Source: Smittium culicis (lineage: Eukaryota; Kickxellomycota; Harpellomycetes; Harpellales; Legeriomycetaceae). Taken from it: a stretch of 50,683 bases of DNA. The first letter of the stretch is position 1. Every line of letters starts with the position of its first letter. The translations under genes and the position numbers were made by a program. Positions 12,271-23,424 of the stretch are shown here, piece after piece. Below the pieces are notes generated by a model. That model worked only from the letters and a program-made list of their open reading frames with translations. It did no database searches and was not told the DNA's origin. The DNA lies in the NCBI GenBank assembly GCA_001970855.1, contig LSSN01002151.1:1-50683 (forward strand), read 5' to 3'.

Positions 12271-12889
12271 GATGAAAAAATGAAAAATATTTATATATTA
12301 TAAATTAAAATATAACTTAAGGTCAATACTATCATTTTAATTATAAGTAAATATATCTTGTATATAAATAAAAAATTTTATGAAATTATTATTTATAGTT
12401 TTATTTTTATTAGAAAAATAAATATCCATAGATTTTATTAATTTAATTTACAATAAATTAATATTTACTAATGTTTATTATTTGAGCGATTAAATAAAAA
12501 GGTAGCACTTTGTAACTGTTTATATTCATTGGCTTGGGTAATCAAAGATTTTAAACATTATTGGTGAAGTTGCAAAGACATTTCGATTTTTCTAATTTTT
12601 CGTTTAATTTTTAAATTTATATTTGTTAAAAGAAATGGTTTTGATCATGGGACATTGAGTTTTTATGCGATTTTATACGCTGAATCACTCGTCATAAAAC
12701 GACTCTTTCATAAAAAATCTCATGTAATTAAAAAGTAATAAATGCAGATCTCTTGAGAAAAATTTTTTTAATTTGAAGCTGAGAAATCATTATTTATAAA
12801 ATATAAAGTGTAATAATAAAAAATTAAAATCGAATCCAAAAAATCGAAACTAATAAATCTAATCTAAAAGTAAGGCTGTAGATCAAGCC
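12271..12889. other. Intergenic, tRNA upstream region
   Basis: A+T-rich DNA between the tRNA pair and the LINE remnant. No gene or repeat is supported. Confidence 0.5.
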
Positions 12890-13189
12890 ATAGCTGCAAT
12901 TAGCAAAAGTCTAGTTAGATATGAATCCAAATTCAAATAACCAGCACACTGTTGTTCAACCTGACTTATGCTACAATCTCAAAAAAACGCAATGTACTTC
13001 TATATGAAAATATCAAACCCGTAAGGAGGTATGAAAACGATCAGAAACACAATAAAGTATCAGTAATCATCTGAATTACTGGAAGCGAGGGTAAACAGGC
13101 AAGAATTTTCAGCGTAGGGAGCTCCGACCTTAAACTAGAATGTATTCTACATGAATACAGAGATTAATGCGAGATTAAGGCAGAAGAAA

Positions 13190-13670
13190 TTCTAGACACG
13201 TTTGGAGACATACCTATGAATCCAGAAATGGACTGGAAAAGAAAATTTTTTGTTTATAAAATTCAAAAACAAAGAAGACGTACTAAAAGCAAAAGAGGTA
13301 GAAACCAAAATCGAAGGGAAAATATTAGACATCCAGGAAACGTATGAATATGGAGATGAGAATAAAATTCTGACGAAACCATCATTCAGCAAACCAGCTA
13401 TTTGGAAACTTTTCGACGATTTATATAATGAAATTATTAAAATCGGAAAAGAAATAAATATAACAGCATTGAAAAACTATGAAAAGGAGAGATATTTACC
13501 TAAGAATGTAAAAACACTGGTAAAAATTAACTAGAAATCTGAGATACCTACTCATTTCGAATCCTCAGGAGAGAAAGTTAGTATTCTGATGAGAGGATCA
13601 TCGCCCATATGCACATATTGCAAAAAAAAATGACCATTGGATAAAAGACTGCATCGAACTAGATTGAAAA
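13190..13670 (+). pseudogene. LINE ORF1 remnant with CCHC zinc knuckle
   Basis: An open frame at 13250-13534 encodes a charged Lys/Glu-rich segment. About 65 bp past its stop, a different frame reads CTYCKKK, then, with a stop, HWIKDC-like residues. This fits a CX2CX4HX4C gag-type knuckle. An RNA-binding ORF1 is expected upstream of a LINE endonuclease/RT. Stops and frame changes make it a pseudogene. The part before the knuckle has no domain I recognise. Confidence 0.5.
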
Positions 13671-14389
13671 TATAAAAGAGTTAGAAAATATAATCCAAAA
13701 AATGTTAAAAAGGTATCACCAACAGAAACCACATCTACAATGGGTAAAACTAATTTTATAGATATATCACACAAAAATATTTTGAATGACAAAAATACAG
13801 AGCATGTTGAAAATCAAAATTCTGGAAAAAGATTACCTAAAGAATTCGTAGGTGAAAAATCGATGATAATGACAAAGGGCAGAAAAGAGTATCAATTAAT
13901 GAAAAATTGTACAAAGAAATTCGTCAGATAGATGTAATCACAGCATAAAATTTTGGAATAAAATTTATAGATACTAGTCAAGATAAGGATTCAAATACCA
14001 CGGAGCTATCCGCAATCCCAGAAAAAAGAGGTAAATCTAAAATCAAAAAATTAAATATTAAAGATTAAACAAATTATATCGACTTAGTTCAAAAATCAAC
14101 AATCAACAATCAACAATTTAGCTACAATAGCTGAATTGGAAAGGTCTGAAATTGAAACTGTGGAAGGATAGGAAAAATATATAGGGATTGAACGTAAAAT
14201 TGAACCGGGATCAGTTGAAGACTAAACCCATATATAATTATACTAATGACATAAATAAATAAAAAACAAATATAAAAATCATCCAAATACAAAAAAAAAT
14301 AAAATATATATCCTAGAATGTTCGAGGAATACAAAAAAAAAAAGGAAAACGGAAAAAATTACTTTAATACATATAAAGCAAAGTTAAAA

Positions 14390-14960
14390 CTGATATAATT
14401 TTTCTTCAAGAAATTCACGTAAAAGAAAGTGGTTTTATTCTGTGGAAAAAATTCTCGTGAAATCCCTTTATATTCTCAAAAAATACTGCATTTCTAATAA
14501 ATAATGACGAAATAAAAATGAAAATAACATAATATACGACTAAGGTATAATTATGCATATGAATCTAGAGTTTTTTTAACAAAATATAAATATCTGTAAT
14601 TTATATTTACCACCCGTATTAACAGAATAAAAATTATTTATTAACTAATTTAAAATAAAATTTATGAAAAAAAATTGTTTTGGGGTGATTTTAACTTGTT
14701 TGAAAATAACTATATTACAGGTTCCCACAAAGAAATACCGAGAGCGAATCAATAATAATAAATCAAATAACTAAAAAAATGAGCTTGTTAAATTCATGAA
14801 ATGCGTTGGCTATATACGAAAAAGGATACACATGGAAAAATAGTAGAGGTAAAAAATCAAGAATTGAACACATATTTATCCCATAAAATAATATATGCAA
14901 ATTTAAAAACTTTAAAATAATGGTTTTCACGTTTCCTGGTCATAAAATAGTTAAAATAAA
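14390..14960 (+). pseudogene. LINE APE-type endonuclease remnant
   Basis: Recognisable fragments in order are FLQEIHVKES (near 14401, cf. LQETH), FWGDFNLFE (near 14670, the GDFN motif of exonuclease-endonuclease-phosphatase folds) and KSRIEHIFIP (near 14855, cf. SRIDHIF with the catalytic Asp-His). The Asp of the last motif is Glu here. In LINEs this enzyme nicks target DNA for target-primed reverse transcription. Multiple stops show it is dead. Confidence 0.65.
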
Positions 14961-15589
14961 AATAGATTTAATAATAAATTACATATAGAAAAAAATTATT
15001 CAAGTACAGATTTGTGGGAAATAAACTGCTCTAGCTTAATAATCAAAAAATAAACCGAAAATATCGAAGAAATAATTTAAAAATCCCTTATATAAAATCA
15101 CTCAACAAACATAGAACCATGATAAAAAATTAAAAAATAAAAAAAAGTTGCAAAAAGTTATCTAAGAAAATTCAAATTACTTCAAACCAAATAAATATCC
15201 AAATGGTATATTAATATCAAAAAAAAAACAAATAGTACGCTTATAAAACTTCAAATAAAAAAAATAAAAAAAGGCCTGATAGTTAGATCCAGAGCAAAGT
15301 GGAATTGATAAGGTGAAAGGTATTCTAATTATTTTTTTAAACTGGTAAATAAAAGAGAAAAAATAAAGAAAATAAACGAGCAAATTGAAGGAAGTAGAGA
15401 AATAGAAAAAAATAGCCTAAATATATTGAGAATATAATATGTAAGTTTTATTCCGATCTACTAAGAAGAGGTAGATTAAATATTGAGACGCAAAATATAA
15501 TGCTTGAAAAAGTAATAATTATGGTAAGCAGCGAAAATAAAAAAATTCTTGAAGATTTAATCAGCAAAACAGAAATAATTAACGCCATT

Positions 15590-16400
15590 GATATGTGTTA
15601 AAATCTCCAGTTCCTGATGGGCTATCTATTGATTTTTACAAAATATTCAAATCCTAAGTGACAAATATGTTAGAAATAATTTTTAACAGCAAGGATGAAT
15701 TAGAAAAATGGAGGAAATTAAATAGAGGTACATTATAAAAATCCATCAAAAAAAAAAGGAGACCTAAAAGAGATAAAAAATTCGAAACCTATAAGCCTTA
15801 TTGTGATAAAAAGTTTTTTACAAAAATTTTCACAGATAGGTTACACCTGATAATAAAAAATTTACTTATCCAGCAAAAAACTGGATTTATTAAAGGAAGA
15901 TCTATATTTGACAATGTAACATCCTTGAATTTTATAAGCGAATATTCAACAAATAACCCAAATAAAATATATGAGCACGCTCTACAGTTAGACCAAGAAA
16001 AGGTTAATGATAGAGTAGAATGTGATTATATTTTGAAATGCATGAATAAATTTTGAATTAGTGACAAATTTATAAAAATAATCAAAACTATTTATACATC
16101 TATAAACAACGAAAAACAAATAATAATATGAAAAAGCCTATCCCCGTACGTAAGCATAGCTAAGGGTCTTAAGCAAGGAGACCCACTATCTTTTCTATAC
16201 AAAATTATAATGAGATAATGCTAAAAATGATTAAAAAAAAAATAAATGGAATAGGAGATGAAAATTGGAAAAAAAAAACACTCGCTTATGCGGATGATAT
16301 AAAAAATTTTATAAAAGACTATAATGATATGCTAAACCTAAACATAATAATTAAACTGCACAGCGATGCGTCTGGAGAAAAGGTAAATGATAGAAAATAA
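15590..16400 (+). pseudogene. LINE reverse transcriptase remnant
   Basis: Fragments match LINE RT blocks in order: SPVPDGLSIDFYK (near 15612, cf. SPGPDGxxxxFYK), FTDRL with QQKTGFIKGRSIFDN (near 15830-15915), LKQGDPLSF (near 16170) and LAYADDIKNF (near 16282, the catalytic YxDD). The YADD box itself is intact, but stops fall between most blocks and the frame changes after LKQGDPLS. The 60-codon open frame at 16218-16400 carries the YADD box and a SGEKVND block typical of the following palm segment. Confidence 0.8.
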
Positions 16401-17187
16401 GAAATGGTAAATTTAGGTATCGCAGTTGAAATAAAATACTTAATAGGAAAAATAAACAATTGGGAAACAAAAAATGAATATTTAAGATTTCTCTTTAATA
16501 GCAATTGAAAAATAAAAAACTGCAAATAAAGAAACAGTACTAACCAAAATAAAAAATAAATTATCTAGCTTAAAAGGAAGAAAGTTATCTATATGCGGGA
16601 AAGTACTTATAGTCAATAGTATTATATTATCAAAACTGTGGTACATATCTCACTTCATACCATTCGATAAAAATTCATCGAGATTGTAAATCGAGAAATA
16701 TCAACTATATATGGGATGAAAAAAAAAATTAGCTTATAGTATATTAATAAAGAGTAAAAAAAATGGGGGTATGAGTCTATTGGATCTGAAATCTCAGAAC
16801 AAATGTATATTTATAAAATGGTTCAAAGAAAAAATGGTCACTTTGAATAGCTGGAAACACATATCACATGAAGCCATGCTTGAAAACCTAGGGAAATAAA
16901 AAAAATACACCAACGAAAAAATAAATATCCAAGATTTATTTTTTGATAATGAAAAGGTTTCAAAAAAAGGAAATAATTCTTTCTTCTGGAAGAGTACTTA
17001 TTCAATATGGTTAAAAATAATAAAAATATATTATAGTAACGATGAAATATGTAACAATAGAGACTTCGGTAAATTATGCATAAAATTTATAAACAATTTT
17101 TTACAATCAATACTGAATAGAAAAGAAATAAATTCTCTTATAAAAGACAAAATAACAAATTTTAAAAAATTTTCTGAATTAATTTAT

Positions 17188-17397
17188 ATGTATGAAGAAA
17201 ATGTTATAACTAAGAAATATATTGTATGTACAAACGAAAGGCTAATTAGATTTGAAACTAAATCCAATATTCTCGAAGAAATCAAAAATGAGCAAGATTA
17301 TAATGAGGCAATTAATATACCAAAGGTAATTATAACGTGCGAAGGAAAAAAAGTTCAACAGATAAAAAAAATGATATCAGGAAAAAAGTATCCAAAG
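17188..17397 (+). pseudogene. LINE C-terminal region up to the insertion point
   Basis: An open frame of about 70 codons rich in Lys, Glu and Ile runs up to the proposed LTR boundary at 17398. The frame carries on a few codons into the LTR, then stops. By position it is the part of the LINE polyprotein between RT and the C-terminal zinc finger. I recognise no motif in it; the assignment rests on location. Confidence 0.4.
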
Positions 17398-18019
17398 TGT
17401 CGGAATCTTAGGTGCCAAATTCCCTAAGGATTCCCGGCAAGTCCGTCCAGGGAAACTAGTAACCCCGGGATGTGTGGTATTGTCGTATAATTAATGACTT
17501 TTATACTATGGATTAGTTCTTAAAAAGCTTATAATAGATATAGCTTCTTTTTTGGAGGTAGTTTTATAGTAAATAAGGCCACAATAGATATTAATTTTAT
17601 GTTAGATATTTAATATTAAAATTTTAATAATAAAGGTTGTTTAGTATTTTATTAGTGATAAGTAGAAGAAAATTATAATAATAATTTTCCCATTGTTTTC
17701 TTCTTCCCCGATTCACATATCTTTCATCAGGGTATTTATAGAAATTATTCTTTGTATGTATCATATTTTATATCATTTATATATTACACGTCACTATATA
17801 TTACTTAATAGTAATTTGGCGGTTATACGTCATTGAGAATAACTAATTAAATTCTTATTGACGTGTAATATGTTAATAATTGATACACGTATTAATTGTA
17901 TGTATTAAAATAGTTTAGTTAAAAATAATAAAAATAATAAGATGATTAATATTAGTGAGATCATACTAAAAACCATGCAGGGAAAAACGGTGATGTCACT
18001 AATATAAAATTTCTCAACA
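17398..18019 (-). repeat. Gypsy LTR (3' LTR of the minus-strand element)
   Basis: The 622-bp segment begins TGTCGG and ends CAACA on the plus strand, so on either strand it has TG..CA ends. It sits directly downstream, in element orientation, of the integrase C-terminus. A G-rich stretch (CCGGGGTC on the minus strand) abuts it and could be the polypurine tract. Bases CCAAAG precede the left end and could be one target-duplication copy. No second LTR is present to confirm the limits. Confidence 0.55.
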
Positions 18020-18091
18020 GACCCCGGATTAAAGTTTGAACGTCCCGTCCAGACTACAAATCTCTCGAAATCTTCTTAGCGTTGATTTAAC

Positions 18092-19085
18092 TTAACTGTT
18101 TCTCAACTCTGGTATCATTCTTTGACTTTGGTTATATATTTTTAACCTATCCCCGTTTACTAAGTCTGAATTATTTTGACTATCTTTAATTAAGTATGTA
18201 CCTTTATCTAACTTTCTGATTTTTATGAATGGTCCTTCCCATGTTGCTGAAAATTTAGAATTCGAATATTCTACTGCCTTTAATACCGCGTCACCTTCGT
18301 TAAAGCGAGTCTCCTTTACTGCTTCGTTAAATCTTGCTGTTTCATATATTTTGTTTTTTATAATTTTATCCACAGCAAGTCTTCTGATATTTGGTAATTC
18401 ATCTCTAATAAATTGTAATCTTTCTATCAAATTTTTCATTGGTATCAATTGTTCTCCATGATAATGGTATAGTCGGAGTAAAACCTAGTAAGAGCTCAGC
18501 TGGAGATTTTTTTGTTATTCTATGCTTTGTATTTCTTAAAGTTAACATTGCTTTCCAAAAGTAACATTCCCAATTTCTTATGTTCATCCTACAAACTTTT
18601 GATAAAACCTTTTTAAGTGATTGATTAAATCTCCCAACTTGACCTTTGGACTGTGGTCTGTATGCTGTAGTTGATCTGTGCGAGATCCCCAAGAATGAGT
18701 ACATTTCTGTTGCTATGTTTCTAATAAAATTTGAACCTCTATCTGTATTCAATTTCTTCGGGATTCCAAAGTTCATAATTACGTCATATATAAGAAAATT
18801 TTCAATATTTTAGTTTTGAATATCAGGAACTTCTTTTATTATCGACCATTTAGTCATGTAGTCGATCGCTTAAAGTATATACCTATTGCAATTTTCTGTT
18901 ACCGGATTTAATGGTCAAATGACATCCATTACAACTATATCAAATGGGTTAGAAGCTAGTATTGGTTCAAAATTATGTCTGCGTGTTGGATTTCCTCTAT
19001 ATCTTTGGCAAAATTCACAAAAATTTACTACGTTTTTAACAGTTTCAAAGATACCAGGGCCAGAATATTTTTCCTTTACTTTTAT
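18092..19085 (-). pseudogene. Ty3/gypsy integrase remnant
   Basis: Minus-strand reading shows the H2C2 finger (HEQDH at the end of the preceding frame, then CEFCQ), the DDE core with MDV (first Asp) and NTDRGSNF (second Asp), and a C-terminal domain with FNEGDAVL and WEGPFI. The third catalytic position, normally Glu in QVERFN, is Gly (QVGRFN near 18625). Stops interrupt after HTGIYNT, after MDVI, within the RYIL/AIDYM segment and after PDIQN. A frame change occurs near 18405-18448. Most stops fit single transitions from Trp or Gln codons. Confidence 0.85.
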
Positions 19086-19837
19086 TCAAGTGTTATAAAT
19101 TCCAGTATGATCTTGTTCATGTATCAAGCGAATAATTTCTTGCGCACTTTTTTGGGTAAGAACTTCTTTTAGCCTATCCTTTATTCTATATGAATATAGA
19201 TTTCCATTAATTAATCTATACTTCTTACTATGATTTTGTAGCTTTTCTATAAAGTTTTCATCTGCTCCTACAGGATATTCTTTATTTAATATATAATTTT
19301 TTAGTGCATTATATCTCAGGAAATCCATTGAAAATAGTGCTTTTTCATTATCTGTTGTTTCAGAGCCGTATTCATTATTTTCATTAATCATAAGTGGTTT
19401 TTTTGGTGCCCGAGATAGTAAATCTGCAGGATTTTTACTTCCCTTACGGTGTACTATTTCATAGTCGAATTCTTTCAAAATCATATCCCAACGTGCTAGA
19501 CGACCTGAAGTTTCTTTTGAATCAATTAGCTTGATAAGACCAGAATGGTCCGTAACAATTTTGAAATTACGTCCCCATACATAGTTTTGGAATTTTTTGA
19601 CTCCATAAATTACGCCCAAACCTTCTAAATGCGTATCAGAGTAATTTCTTTCCGCCTTGCTTAAAGTTCTGCTGCTATAGTAAACAAAATTTTCTTTTCC
19701 ATCAATGATTTGACTGAGTATTGCTCCTATTCCATCATATGAAGCATCCATAGTTTTTATAAATCGCTGATCCCAAATAGGATGGCTTAAAATTGGTGCT
19801 GAAGTAAGTTGTGTCTTTAATTCGTCGACAGTATAAA
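19086..19837 (-). pseudogene. Ty3/gypsy RNase H domain plus H2C2 start
   Basis: A 221-codon open minus-strand frame (19751-19086) with recognisable sequence extending upstream to about 19837 (DELKTQL, APILSHP). Motifs are MDASYDGIGAILSQ, SSRTLSKAERNYS, TDHSGLIKL and NPADLLSRAP, typical of gypsy RNase H (RNA degradation during reverse transcription), then the first half of the integrase zinc finger. This is the best-preserved part of the element. It lacks the RT that should precede it, so it is a fragment. Confidence 0.88.
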
Positions 19838-19840
19838 AGG

Positions 19841-21159
19841 TTAAGAAAAGGTATAATAGAGAAATAAAGGTTTTTGTATTAATTTTAATAAAGTTTAGGA
19901 GTAAGAGAGGTGTGGGAGATTATCTATTGTATATGGAAAATTTTTGCTAAAGCCAAATAATTATAATATCACTTCGGCGAAGAAATTCCTACTATGAGGG
20001 GTGTGTAAGGGTATAGCAGAGTTGAGTTCCTATAGGCTTTTGAGTGGGGTTGAAGCGGAGATGGCCTGGGGTAGCGCAAGCTACCTGTCTAGTATCACGA
20101 TCTTCCATCTCACGCAACGTATATTTGAGCCAACAGTGTTAAAGTTAGCAGAGTAAGTTAAAGAAGCAGTAGATCAGATCGGGGAGTCGCCTGCGTGCAG
20201 GAAAAGACCTGAGGAGCGACGCTGACCAATCCATGAGCGATGACGCTAGGCCTTGAAGTATCTGTGTATATCAAAGATGTTCCTTATTGGTAGTTGGATA
20301 TTAATATTAATGGTTAAAGTAAATTTGATTCGTATACGAATAAGAGAAAAATCCAATCATCCATCAATCTAGCCATAGTTAATTGGTCGAAATTAAATGG
20401 AGACAATACTTAACCTTGCTATAAACTGACACTATACCACTTACTTACTGTATCCTAACTAAGACTCCTACAACTTCCAGCAGAAAAAATATTTTCTAGT
20501 CATTATTATTTCACAACTATTACTATTATTTTTTTTAATTGTGAACGCCATTATAAAAGGGCTGGGTCTGACCAGGACCTGGGTAGGACTCTTACGTTTT
20601 TTTTTTTTTAGTTTTTTATTTTTCTGGTCATTTTCTACACGGGTGCTTATATACGCCTTATATACCGAAAATAAAAATTTACCAAGTACTTCTATTAAGA
20701 CTCTGCGCTTATAGTTATTATCAAATAAACTCTAAATCCTCATTTTTTTTTGTTCTCTTGTTTTTACAGGATTTAATTCTTATTAAATTATCAACCTATA
20801 TACTATCCTAAGTAGCGCTTACCAAAAAACCATCAAACTTCAATTACTTTCTGTGCCTAACAGTCACAAGCTCTTTGACTATCATCCATACTGGTAGAAA
20901 TGAAAATCAACAATATTCTTCCTTCATGCACCCCCTCCCAACGTGGGTCGCGTTATGAAGAAGATTATGATAATCAAACACACCCACCCACCTCTACTTC
21001 TATGCGTTCTGATGAAGAGTATGAGCACGGTATGGACAGGAGAAGTTCACCGCACAATGGCGGCTTCCCGAAAAAAGATATCCAAGAGGCAGTCTCAAAG
21101 ATAGCCTGGAAAGAACAGGAGAATATCAGCTAACTCTTTTAATTTTAACTTCAAAAACA
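19841..21159 (+). other. G+C-richer block of unknown origin with a short open frame
   Basis: Between the gypsy fragment and the LINE 3' finger the composition changes. 19990-20300 and 20880-21130 are visibly richer in G and C than the surroundings. An open frame at 20900-21133 (77 codons) begins at a true ATG, is hydrophilic with acidic and basic clusters (YEEDYD, RSDEEYE), and stops before the LINE finger. It could be the N-terminus of a LINE ORF1 or a gag with its 5' leader at about 20000-20890. No domain is recognised and neither edge is defined. Confidence 0.3.
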
Positions 21160-21390
21160 TAAATCAACTAAAAATAGACACAAAAATAATAAGTCACCTA
21201 TGGCTACTTTATAGTGGGACTACTATTAACGCACAAAAACTTAACTCATGGTTTACAGAAAATAAAAACAAATATGATTGCACCCATTGTAATAATGGAG
21301 CAGAAAACACAAATCATGTGTATGTCGATTGCCCAAGAATAAAAAAATTTTGGGAGCTAGCTATAAAATTTATAAATGAAAAATAAAAAA
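21160..21390 (+). pseudogene. LINE C-terminal zinc finger (zf-RVT type)
   Basis: A plus-strand frame reads NAQKLNSWF, then DCTHCNNGAENTNHVYVDCP and KKFWELA, ending at a TAA near 21384. The C-x2-C...H-x4-C pattern followed by a Trp is the zinc finger found after the RT of many LINEs. It probably belongs to the LINE ending at 17397, separated from it by the gypsy fragment and the block at 19841-21159. Confidence 0.7.
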
Positions 21391-23111
21391 AAATAGCTGT
21401 TTTATAATGGCCAATACAACGTTATTTACCGTATAGTGTCTAAGATCTGAAAGAAAAGATGTCTTACAGAATAGCCTTTTGGTTATGTTGTATATAAAGA
21501 TTAATTATCTTTTATATATATTATTTTACGTGGTTTTATTTAAGCTAAAATAGAATGCGGATTCACTTTTGTTGATTCCACTTTCAATATAGAAATTTTA
21601 GTATCTAAAAATTTATAAAATGATAATATAAGAATAAATAATTATATTCGCAGCTATTCTATTATAAGTACAACACCAAAAAACATAAGAGGAAGAAAGG
21701 CGTTTGCTAGATTAACGATCGCTGTAATCTTATTTATATATCAAATGCTACTTTGGTATATACACCAGTTAGGTGATTGAATCTTAGGTGTTTCAGTCTA
21801 ATATAGCAACATAAAACATTGATCTAAATATTCAGATCTATAATGACTTATATATGTTTAAAAACAAAATTTCAAACGTTAAAAGAACTCATTAACTAGT
21901 AATATGGAACATTCACAGAGCTAGAGTAAAATTTTAGTCATCAAATATTAGACTAAACTCAAATAATCTTTTCGAAAGGTGGAAAATAATGATAGAAGAC
22001 TTAATAGAACAACAATTTTTAACATACTCGCTCATATAATTTCAATATAACCTGGCTTCAAATAAGAAACGTGTGGGTTTTTATTGAACCAGGCGATTTG
22101 AGATAAATTAAATTCAACTAACTTGATACAATTTAATATGGCACTTTTACTTTTACTTTTCCTTTTATTTACATTTAAAAATTAAAATATTTTAGTAATA
22201 CATTAAAAATTCTCATTAAAAAAATGAAATTATTTATATCAAGTATTGATCGTTGGAAGAGTTAAAACTACACATATTTAATATGAAGGTATATTTACAA
22301 GACTATAAGTTTATTAGAGGATAAATTATTATTAATATTGCTAACTTAATCTATTTAAAAATTTTTTATTTGAAGTTATGTAATAGAATTATTCTAAGAC
22401 TTGTTGAAAATGATAATATTTCTAAACTTTGAGTTATAAAATTGGGAAATAAATATAGTTCGATTAATACTTTTACACTATATTTACAAAAACGAGTAAT
22501 AAGAAAAAACGATTTGAAAAGAATAAACTCTTAGATTTTTTTTATTTTTTTGAATGAAATCAAGTTGAATTTTTATTAAACCAGTCTGAAGAAAATAGAT
22601 TAAAAAAGATTAAATTTTGAACCTTAAATTTAGAAATCAATCCTTAAAATAAAAAGCAAGAGAATTTAAAATGAATAGAGTATATAAGCTAGGTACCAAG
22701 AATATTAATTCTATCTTAAAATTTAGCCATAATTTTTTTCTGGGTAGTTTATAATTGATTCAATTGGTTAGTAATCTAATTTATATAAAAGAAATAATAT
22801 CGTTGAATAATAATAAAAATTATATATGAACCTTAAAACTAGCAACTAAAAAATGCTAAAAATTTGTGTTTATCTAATAAAATACTTTATAAGGAATTAA
22901 AACAAAACTTGTATCAACAAAGCTAAAGTTTTAATCACAATGAATAAATCTTAAAATACTTTAACTCCCCCCCTCTGATCAAAAGCATACTTGAAATACT
23001 TGGAACCAATTATTGATATACTTATTGTAAATATTTCGTTACTTGAAAAACTACTTATTTTTTAGAAGTAATGTTGTTTTGTTAGAATTAATTGAGCTCT
23101 TTATAGAGAAT
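21391..23111. other. Intergenic, no gene seen
   Basis: A+T-rich DNA between the LINE remnant and the DIRS element. No open frame with recognisable sequence and no RNA gene was found. Confidence 0.5.
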
Positions 23112-23288
23112 ATTAATTCATATTAAATGAGTAGAGGAGAAATATTAAGTGTTACCATCTTATTGGATAATACTAAACAAAAATTAAAAACCAATAAAAT
23201 AAGCGAAAATAGGTTAATTAATAAAAATTTTTTATGGCATATAATGTAAAGTACAAGATTGTGTTATCCTTATCATTTTTCGACAAAG
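23112..23288 (+). repeat. DIRS inverted terminal repeat, left
   Basis: This segment matches the reverse complement of 27257-27437 with scattered mismatches. Shared blocks include TATTAAGTGTTACC, TATTGGATAATACTAAAC, ACCAATAAAATAAG and TTGTGTTATCCTTATCAT. It lies at the 3' side of the minus-strand element. The outer limit is set at the ATTAAT shared by both ends. Confidence 0.85.
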
Positions 23289-23311
23289 TTAAATGGGAAC
23301 GGAGGAGCAGG

Positions 23312-23410
23312 ACTTAATATGTCTCTTCTCCTCGTATAATATGCATTAATCTTCGCTCTAAGAGATCGATTAATTCTAACATTATACTTGAAGAGGAGAC
23401 ATATTAAGTT
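23312..23410. repeat. DIRS internal complementary region
   Basis: An imperfect palindrome. ACTTAATATGTCTCTTCTCC on the left mirrors GGAGACATATTAAGT on the right, with AT-rich arms and an 18-bp non-paired centre near 23351-23368. Each arm resembles the outermost bases of one terminal repeat. This is the expected circle-junction template that lets DIRS elements restore their ends. Confidence 0.8.
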
Positions 23411-23424
23411 ACTATAGATTTAAT

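Larger units (their letters stand above)
12890..17397 (+). mobile_element. Decayed LINE (non-LTR retrotransposon), interrupted
   Basis: A plus-strand LINE readable only across many stops and frameshifts. In order it has an ORF1 part with a CCHC knuckle near 13600-13660, an APE-type endonuclease near 14390-14960, a reverse transcriptase near 15590-16400, and post-RT sequence to about 17397. A gypsy-type LTR begins there, and a fitting LINE C-terminal zinc finger reappears at 21160-21390. The architecture fits an APE-bearing LINE of the L1/Tad type. The element cannot be active. The 5' boundary at about 12890 is only where element-like reading begins. Confidence 0.75.
17398..19840 (-). mobile_element. 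Truncated Ty3/gypsy LTR retrotransposon
   Basis: Minus-strand element with one LTR (17398-18019), then integrase C-terminus, integrase core, H2C2 zinc finger and RNase H, read from 18092 to 19837 on the reverse strand. The order RNase H then integrase is that of Ty3/gypsy. Homology stops abruptly near 19837, just inside the RT/RNase H junction. RT, protease, gag, primer-binding site and 5' LTR are not found. I searched 19840-21100 by eye for a second LTR and saw none. It appears to lie within the LINE and so to be younger than it. Confidence 0.8.

Noticed and set aside
13592..13670. CCHC knuckle as part of a cellular zinc-knuckle gene
   Set aside because: It is followed by endonuclease and RT remnants in LINE order and interrupted by stops, so a LINE ORF1 is the simpler explanation.
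19990..20300. Possible structured non-coding RNA (SRP or 5S type)
   Set aside because: Short inverted repeats exist, but none of the conserved elements of SRP RNA, 5S rRNA or spliceosomal RNAs could be found.
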